From: SHLQ01 sp964517125
GTDB lineage: Bacteria; Actinomycetota; Acidimicrobiia; Acidimicrobiales; SHLQ01
Reading direction: 5' to 3'
DNA length: 64,000 nt
Assembly: GCA_964517125.1 (NCBI GenBank)
Contig: CAZFBD010000014.1
Coordinates: 6,346 to 70,345 of the forward strand
Position 1 is the stretch's first letter; every line of letters begins with the position of its first letter. The position numbers and the translations under genes are program-made. The notes under the pieces are model-generated. The model searched no databases. It was not told the DNA's origin and was given only the letters and a program-made list of their open reading frames with translations. Of this stretch, positions 59,972 to 64,000 are shown piece by piece.

Positions 59972-59976
59972 GGAGG
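59972..59976 (+). promoter_or_regulatory. Ribosome binding site of galU
   Basis: GGAGG, 10 bp before the ATG at 59987. Confidence 0.45.
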
Positions 59977-59986
59977 TCCCATTCGC

Positions 59987-60874
59987 ATGCCAGCTCCCGT
60001 ACGCAAGGCGGTCATCCCCGCCGCAGGTCTCGGTACCCGCTTCCTTCCGGCCACGAAGTCCCAGCCCAAGGAAATGCTGACCATCGTCGACAAGCCGGCC
60101 ATCCAGTACGTGGTCGAGGAAGCGGTCGAAGCCGGGATCGAAGACGTGCTCATCATCACGGGCACGGCCAAGAAGGCCCTCGAAGATCACTTCGACCGGA
60201 ACTTCGAGCTGGAAACGCTTCTGGAGCGCAAGGGCAAGACCGACGCCCTGCAAGAAGTGATCGACATCGCCAACATGGCGAAGTTCCACTTCACCCGTCA
60301 AGGTGAGCCGCTCGGGCTAGGCCACGCGGTTCTGCAGGCCGAGCAGCACATTGGTGACGAGCCGTTCGTGGTGCTTCTTCCGGACGAGATCATGTGCAAC
60401 GGCGGTGGCACCGTGAAGGCCATGGTCGACGCGTATCAGGAGCACGGCAGCTCGGTTGTCGCTCTGCGTGAAGTCCCGATGGAAGAGGTCAGCAGCTACG
60501 GCTGTGCCGCTGCCGAAGAGGTCTCGGACGGCGTCGTCAAGATTCCGCACATCGTCGAGAAGCCGGCTCCGGCCGATGCTCCGTCGAACCTGGCCGTCAT
60601 GGGTCGGTACCTGTTCACCGCCGACATCTTCGAGCATCTGCATCAGGTGACCCCCGGTGTTGGCAACGAGATTCAGCTCACCGATGCCATGGCCATGATC
60701 GCCTCGGAATCCGGCAGTGGCCTGTACGGCACCGTCGGCGACAGCGGCAGCTGGGACGCCGGCCAGAAGCTCGATTTCCTCCGAGCCCAGGTCGAACTTG
60801 GTCTCGCCCACCCCGAACTCGGCGGCCCTTTCGCCGACATGCTCCGCGACCTCATCAAAACCCGCGAGCTCTAA
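59987..60874 (+). CDS. galU: UTP-glucose-1-phosphate uridylyltransferase
   Basis: 295 residues. Makes UDP-glucose from UTP and glucose 1-phosphate. Nucleotide loop PAAGLGTRFLPATKSQPKEM, then DKPAIQYVVEEAVEAGIEDV, LGLGHAVLQAEQHIGDEPFV, VLLPDEIM, GRYLFTADIFEHL and GVGNEIQLTDAM. It supplies a sugar donor usable by the GT81 enzyme at 34.7 kb. ATG 59987 with GGAGG upstream; longer frames are not conserved. Confidence 0.96.
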   Translation: MPAPVRKAVIPAAGLGTRFLPATKSQPKEMLTIVDKPAIQYVVEEAVEAGIEDVLIITGTAKKALEDHFDRNFELETLLERKGKTDALQEVIDIANMAKFHFTRQGEPLGLGHAVLQAEQHIGDEPFVVLLPDEIMCNGGGTVKAMVDAYQEHGSSVVALREVPMEEVSSYGCAAAEEVSDGVVKIPHIVEKPAPADAPSNLAVMGRYLFTADIFEHLHQVTPGVGNEIQLTDAMAMIASESGSGLYGTVGDSGSWDAGQKLDFLRAQVELGLAHPELGGPFADMLRDLIKTREL

Positions 60875-60887
60875 CCCCAAACCCCGG

Positions 60888-60990
60888 CAACCGCCAACAG
60901 CCCGACCATTCAACCGCCCGACCGCCCGACCGCCCAACCATTCAACCGCCCGACCGGCCGGCCAACCGCCAACCGCCCAACCACCACCCA
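60888..60990. repeat. Degenerate CCGCCCGACCA-type tandem repeat
   Basis: Low-complexity strand bias (C and A on the plus strand). A 20-bp direct repeat ACCATTCAACCGCCCGACCG occurs at 60905-60924 and 60937-60956 (32-bp step), with AACCGCC(A/C) units around it. Too irregular for a CRISPR array. Confidence 0.75.
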
Positions 60991-61011
60991 CCGCGCGCAA
61001 CTCCTCACAAC

Positions 61012-61179
61012 AGGGGCCAGGCCCCTCGTGTGGTGGGCGACGCGCGGAACGTGGTTGGTGTGCTGGATCCGTCCCTGAGAATGCAGTGTTTGGGCGGCTG
61101 AGCGGCTGTCAGTCTATGAACGCTGGATCATCGGTCTCACTCTTCGCGGTCGAGAGCCCACAAGTGGGGCCAGGCCCCT
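61012..61179. repeat. Two palindromes of the GGGGCCAGGCCCC type
   Basis: Copies at 61012-61026 (AGGGGCCAGGCCCCT) and 61165-61179 (TGGGGCCAGGCCCCT), 153 bp apart. Similarity continues about 25 bp on the right side (CCCCT-x-GTGTGGT, then a GCGCGCGRAA stretch). Same pattern family as the clusters at 14.6, 17.4 and 29.1 kb, with a different spelling. Confidence 0.75.
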
Positions 61180-61273
61180 GGTGTGGTTGCGGGCGCGCGA
61201 AAGGTAGCGCCTGTGAGTCCAGCTGTGCGTTGTTGGCGAGATGCGGGCCCGGCGGGGTGAGCGCGTGGGTGAA

Positions 61274-61810
61274 CTAGGGGAGTCGTCCCACCCAGGCGAG
61301 GGCTCGTCGGACGAGCTTTTCGTGGCCGGGTGAGAGTTCTGCTGCAACCGTGGGGCTGACAACTTCGTCGGGGCGGAGCCATACGAGATCAAGCGCGTCC
61401 TGGCTCGGTTCGCAGTCGCCTTCGACCGGAACCACGTAGGCCAGGCTGACCGCGTGCTGCCGGGGGTCATGGAAGCCGGTGATGTCGGGGTTCGGGAAGT
61501 ACTCGACGACGGTGAACGGCTGTGGCGAGGCGGGAATCTGCGGCAGGGCGAGCGGGCCCAGGTCCTTCTCACAGTGCCGGAGGAGCGCGTCACGGACCCG
61601 TTCTCCGTACAGGATTCGGCCGGCGACGATCTCTCGATTGACCGACCCGTCGGCACCGAGTCGGAGGAGCAGGCCGATGTGTGTGACGATGCCGAGATCG
61701 TCGGTGATCACCGGAATTGCGTTGATGTAGACGATCGGCATGCGGCTGCGCATCGTGCCGATTTCTTCGTCGGACAGCCAGCTGTTCTCGGTGTCGGTGA
61801 TGTCGCTCAT
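61274..61810 (-). CDS. Nudix-like DUF4916 protein
   Basis: 178 residues of the actinobacterial DUF4916 group: WLSDEEIGTMRSRMPIVYIN, THIGLLLRLGADGSVNREIV, GRILYGERVRDALLRHCEKD, LGPLALPQIPASPQPFTVVE, YFPNPDITGFHDPRQHAVSL, AYVVPVEGDCEPSQDALDLV. The Nudix fold is likely, but the GX5EX7REUXEE box is replaced by GRILYGERVRDALLRHCEKD, so catalysis is doubtful. Function unknown. Start ATG 61810. Convergent with galU, divergent from mscS. Confidence 0.8.
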   Translation of the reverse strand: MSDITDTENSWLSDEEIGTMRSRMPIVYINAIPVITDDLGIVTHIGLLLRLGADGSVNREIVAGRILYGERVRDALLRHCEKDLGPLALPQIPASPQPFTVVEYFPNPDITGFHDPRQHAVSLAYVVPVEGDCEPSQDALDLVWLRPDEVVSPTVAAELSPGHEKLVRRALAWVGRLP

Positions 61811-61957
61811 GGCTGCGCTCCGTCGGTTCGATCTGGTCGTCCTGACGATAGACGAGCCCACCCCCGTGTCGGGGCATGCGGGCGAATCGTTCGAGGTCCC
61901 CGGCGACCGCATTCCGTGCGGCAAAGATGAGGCCATGATCTTGCGGGAGGATGCGCT

Positions 61958-62932
61958 GTGACTCTGGCCGATTCGTGCGGTGATGACCCGAGCCTTGTGT
62001 GCCAACGGATTTTCGAATGGACGGGTCATGACTCGTTCACGCGGGTGGCGGCGTGGATGCTCGATCGGCCGCTCCGGGTGCTGTTCATCATCGCTGTCGC
62101 CTGGTTTGTCAGCCGCCTTTTGCGCCGCGGTGTGACCCGGTTCGCCGCCAAGGTGGCGCAGCGGGGTATTCGGGCCCGCGACCAGAAGGTGAACCCCGTC
62201 TGGGGGAACGTGCGCCGTCTCGCCATGCTCGACGAGCAGGAGAAGCGCTCGGAACAACGGGCGCTGACCCTTGGCGATGTGTTGAGCAGTGCGGTGAGCA
62301 TCGTCATCTGGACGGTCGCGATCTTCATGATCCTGGGCGAGTTCGGCGTGAATCTGGCGCCGTTGATTGCGAGTGCCGGTGTGGCGGGGATTGCGATCGG
62401 CTTTGGTGCGCAGTCGGTCGTGAGTGATTTCCTGGCCGGAATCTTCGTGATCATCGAGGACCACTACGGCGTTGGCGATTTCGTGGACCTTGGCGAGGCG
62501 AAGGGCACGGTCGAAGAGGTCAGCCTGCGCACGACTCGCTTGCGTGATGCCGGTGGTGTCATGTGGGTCGTGCCGAACGGTCAGATTCTGCGGGTGGGCA
62601 ACTACTCGCAGCTGTTCTCCAAGTCCCGCATGGAGTTCGAAGTTGGGTACGACACCGACGTCGACCATGCGTCGGCGGTGATCAAAAGGGTGCTCGACGA
62701 GGTCTGGATGGAGAACCGTGAGGACGCGACCGTCACCGAAGAGCCCGAGGTGCTTGGTGTCGAGGCCTTCCGAGACAGTGCAGTGGTCATCAGTGCCACC
62801 GTCAGAACCGAACCTTCGGAACAGTGGAGCGTGGCCCGCGAGATTCGTGCCCGGATCAAGAAGGCGTTCGAGGCCGAGGGCATCGAGATTCCGTTCCCGC
62901 AGCGGACGGTGTGGCTGCGTCAGGAGCAGTAG
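61958..62932 (+). CDS. MscS-family mechanosensitive channel
   Basis: 324 residues. Three membrane segments (residues ~38-55, ~110-130, ~140-160), then the MscS pore helix and beta domain: GVAGIAIGFGAQSVVSDFLA, GIFVIIEDHYGVGDFVDLGE, GTVEEVSLRTTRLRDAGGVM, WVVPNGQILRVGNYSQLFSK. Releases solutes on hypo-osmotic shock, which fits an organism making glucosylglycerate. GTG 61958 with GGGAGG 10 bp upstream. Its stop codon TAG is part of the next gene's -10 element. Confidence 0.92.
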   Translation: MTLADSCGDDPSLVCQRIFEWTGHDSFTRVAAWMLDRPLRVLFIIAVAWFVSRLLRRGVTRFAAKVAQRGIRARDQKVNPVWGNVRRLAMLDEQEKRSEQRALTLGDVLSSAVSIVIWTVAIFMILGEFGVNLAPLIASAGVAGIAIGFGAQSVVSDFLAGIFVIIEDHYGVGDFVDLGEAKGTVEEVSLRTTRLRDAGGVMWVVPNGQILRVGNYSQLFSKSRMEFEVGYDTDVDHASAVIKRVLDEVWMENREDATVTEEPEVLGVEAFRDSAVVISATVRTEPSEQWSVAREIRARIKKAFEAEGIEIPFPQRTVWLRQEQ

Positions 62933-62935
62933 CTT
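62930..62935 (+). promoter_or_regulatory. -10 element (TAGCTT) overlapping the mscS stop
   Basis: TAGCTT ends 6 bp before the ATG at 62942; its first three bases are the mscS stop codon. Confidence 0.48.
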
Positions 62936-62941
62936 CGGCGC

Positions 62942-64000
62942 ATGCACGAATTCATCGATCGACTCACCGCAGTCGATGTCCATGCCGAGGGCGAACCGGG
63001 ACGGGTGATCACGGGCGGCGTCCCCGATCTCGAGGGTGCCACGATGCTCGAGAAGATGCAGTGGATGGAGGCGAACGCCGACCACATCCGCTTGCGCATG
63101 CTCCGTGAACCAAACGGGTATCCGGCGCTTTGCTGCAACGTGATCGTTCCGCCGACGGATCCGTCGGCGGACGCTGGCTTCATCATCATGGAGCAGACCG
63201 AGTACCCGCCGATGTCGGGATCGAACACGATCTGTGTGGCGACGGCGCTCTTGGAGACCGGCATCGTTCCCATGGTTGAGCCCGTCACCAACCTCGTGTT
63301 GGAGTCGCCGGCCGGCCTCATCCCTGTCCGGGCCGAGTGCTCCGACGGGAAGGTGACGCGGGTGAACTTTCGGAATGTTCCGGCGTTCGCCATGCACCTC
63401 GATGTGCCGATCAACGTTCCGCGGCTGGGTGAGGTGTTGGTGGACATTGCCTGGGGCGGCATGTTCTATGCAATTGCCGACGCCGATGTTTTGGGAGTGT
63501 CGCTCGATGCCGACAACGGGGCCGAGGTCGCACGGGTCAGCGAGATGATCCGGGTGGCGACACGCGAGCAGATGCCGGTTGCGCATCCGATGCATCCGGA
63601 ACTGACCGGCCCGACGATCTCTCAGCTGTCGGGTGCCCCGTCCGTTCCGGGCGCACATCGGCGCAATGCCGTGACGGTTGCGACCGGGGTGCTGGATTGG
63701 GATCGCCCCGAGACATGGGGCGGAGCGCTGGATCGTTGTCCGTGCGGGACAGGAACTTCGGCGAAGATGGCGGTGTTGCACGCCCGAGGTGAGCTCGCCG
63801 TCGGCGATGAGTTCATCCACGAGGGTCCACTTGGCACGACCTTCACCGGACGAGTCCTGGAGGAGACGATGGTCGCCGGTCGTACGGCCATCGTGCCGGA
63901 GATCGGTGGTCAGGGATGGATCACCGGCTTCGCCGAATATGTCCTGGACCCCACCGACCCCTTCCCAAACGGTTACACCATCGGCGACATCTGGCCCTAG
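62942..64000 (+). CDS. Proline racemase-family enzyme (Ser/Cys type)
   Basis: 352 residues, complete; the stop is the last codon of the window. Two-domain proline racemase fold with DVHAEGEPGRVITGG near the N-terminus. The first catalytic position, usually Cys in MCGHGT, is Ser92 (MSGSNTICVAT); the second is intact as Cys268 (CPCGTGTSA). Cys/Cys pairs are racemases or epimerases, Cys/Thr pairs dehydratases of trans-3-hydroxyproline; Ser/Cys members are reported among hydroxyproline epimerases. The substrate is therefore probably a proline derivative, most likely 4-hydroxyproline (inference). No hydroxyproline catabolic genes lie beside it in the window. Confidence 0.85.
   Translation: MHEFIDRLTAVDVHAEGEPGRVITGGVPDLEGATMLEKMQWMEANADHIRLRMLREPNGYPALCCNVIVPPTDPSADAGFIIMEQTEYPPMSGSNTICVATALLETGIVPMVEPVTNLVLESPAGLIPVRAECSDGKVTRVNFRNVPAFAMHLDVPINVPRLGEVLVDIAWGGMFYAIADADVLGVSLDADNGAEVARVSEMIRVATREQMPVAHPMHPELTGPTISQLSGAPSVPGAHRRNAVTVATGVLDWDRPETWGGALDRCPCGTGTSAKMAVLHARGELAVGDEFIHEGPLGTTFTGRVLEETMVAGRTAIVPEIGGQGWITGFAEYVLDPTDPFPNGYTIGDIWP

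Larger units (their letters stand above)
60875..61273. other. 400-bp spacer after galU, repeat-rich
   Basis: No gene seen. It contains the C/A-rich tandem repeat at 60888-60990 and two GGGGCCAGGCCCC palindromes at 61012 and 61165; the intervening 120 bp has no recognised feature. Convergent transcripts of galU and the Nudix-like gene end here. Confidence 0.7.

Noticed and set aside
60888..60990. Possible CRISPR array
   Set aside because: Units are irregular and only 10-20 bp, there are no unique spacers of constant size, and no cas gene is nearby.
61274..63820. An 848-codon open frame on the minus strand
   Set aside because: Only the last 178 codons (61274-61810) look like a protein; the rest is the antisense of mscS and the racemase gene, a product of high GC content.
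1..64000. tRNA, rRNA or riboswitch genes
   Set aside because: No cloverleaf-compatible stretch, CCA-type end or known riboswitch core was seen in the intergenic regions by eye; a covariance-model scan would be needed to exclude small RNAs.

Overview
The window is high-GC DNA with compact gene spacing, many GTG starts and a typical actinobacterial gene set: F420/luciferase-type oxidoreductases, an LppX/LprG-like lipoprotein, TldD/TldE, a deazaflavin-type nitroreductase, menaquinone MenB and a GT81 glucosylglycerate enzyme. Together with leaderless-type promoters (a TANNNY hexamer ending 6-7 bp before the start codon at 15 genes) this points to an uncultured or draft actinobacterium, plausibly Acidimicrobiia (Ilumatobacter-like). 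The lineage is inference. A run of exactly 100 N at 9307-9406 shows that this is a scaffolded draft assembly, which matters for several broken genes.

Layout. 1-5.75 kb: a glycolate-use operon, glcB (5'-truncated by the window edge)-glcG-glcD-glcE-glcF, taking glycolate to glyoxylate and then malate. 5.8-10 kb: an AhpD-like protein, a SnoaL-like gene broken in its last domain and joined to a histidine kinase lacking its N-terminus, and a secreted tandem-spondin protein behind two CRP-like palindromes. 10-19 kb: dxs, a thioesterase, tldD, a first tldE, an FAD oxidase, menB and an N-terminally short diguanylate cyclase. 19-25.7 kb: lipoproteins, an MFS transporter with an extracytoplasmic-looking C-terminal extension, an SH3 lipoprotein, a luciferase-like enzyme and a Nudix protein. 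25.8-31 kb: a catabolic run (zinc alcohol dehydrogenase, enolase-superfamily dehydratase, AEC transporter, aldose epimerase), an HDAC-like deacetylase and a stray response-regulator fragment. 31.2-38.4 kb: an F420-type oxidoreductase, SDR, sucrase/ferredoxin-like protein, 2-hydroxyacid dehydrogenase, glucosyl-3-phosphoglycerate synthase, NudC and a convergent GH13_18 phosphorylase. 38.5-49.6 kb: HrpB helicase, flavodoxin, an orphan solute-binding lipoprotein, an HNH-like membrane protein, a large GH63-type glucosidase, cytosine deaminase and an Asp-box propeller protein. 49.7-64 kb: sulfatase, glutamate-synthase-like protein, a second tldE, uppP, a TPR protein, a PoNi-type immunity-like orphan, a membrane zinc peptidase, a SAF-domain protein, FmdB, plsY, galU, a Nudix-like protein, mscS and a proline racemase-family enzyme.

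Themes. Two pathways can be read: glycolate to malate, and glucosylglycerate synthesis and turnover (galU supplies UDP-glucose, GT81 builds the phosphorylated precursor, GH13_18 probably phosphorolyses the product, and the adjacent 2-hydroxyacid dehydrogenase could handle glycerate). Four intergenic clusters carry short palindromes of one family (GGKGYCWGRCMCC), each cluster with its own spelling. Three signal-transduction genes (a kinase, a receiver and a GGDEF protein) lack their N-terminal parts, at points that look like rearrangement or assembly joins. I saw no tRNA, rRNA, CRISPR array or intact insertion sequence.
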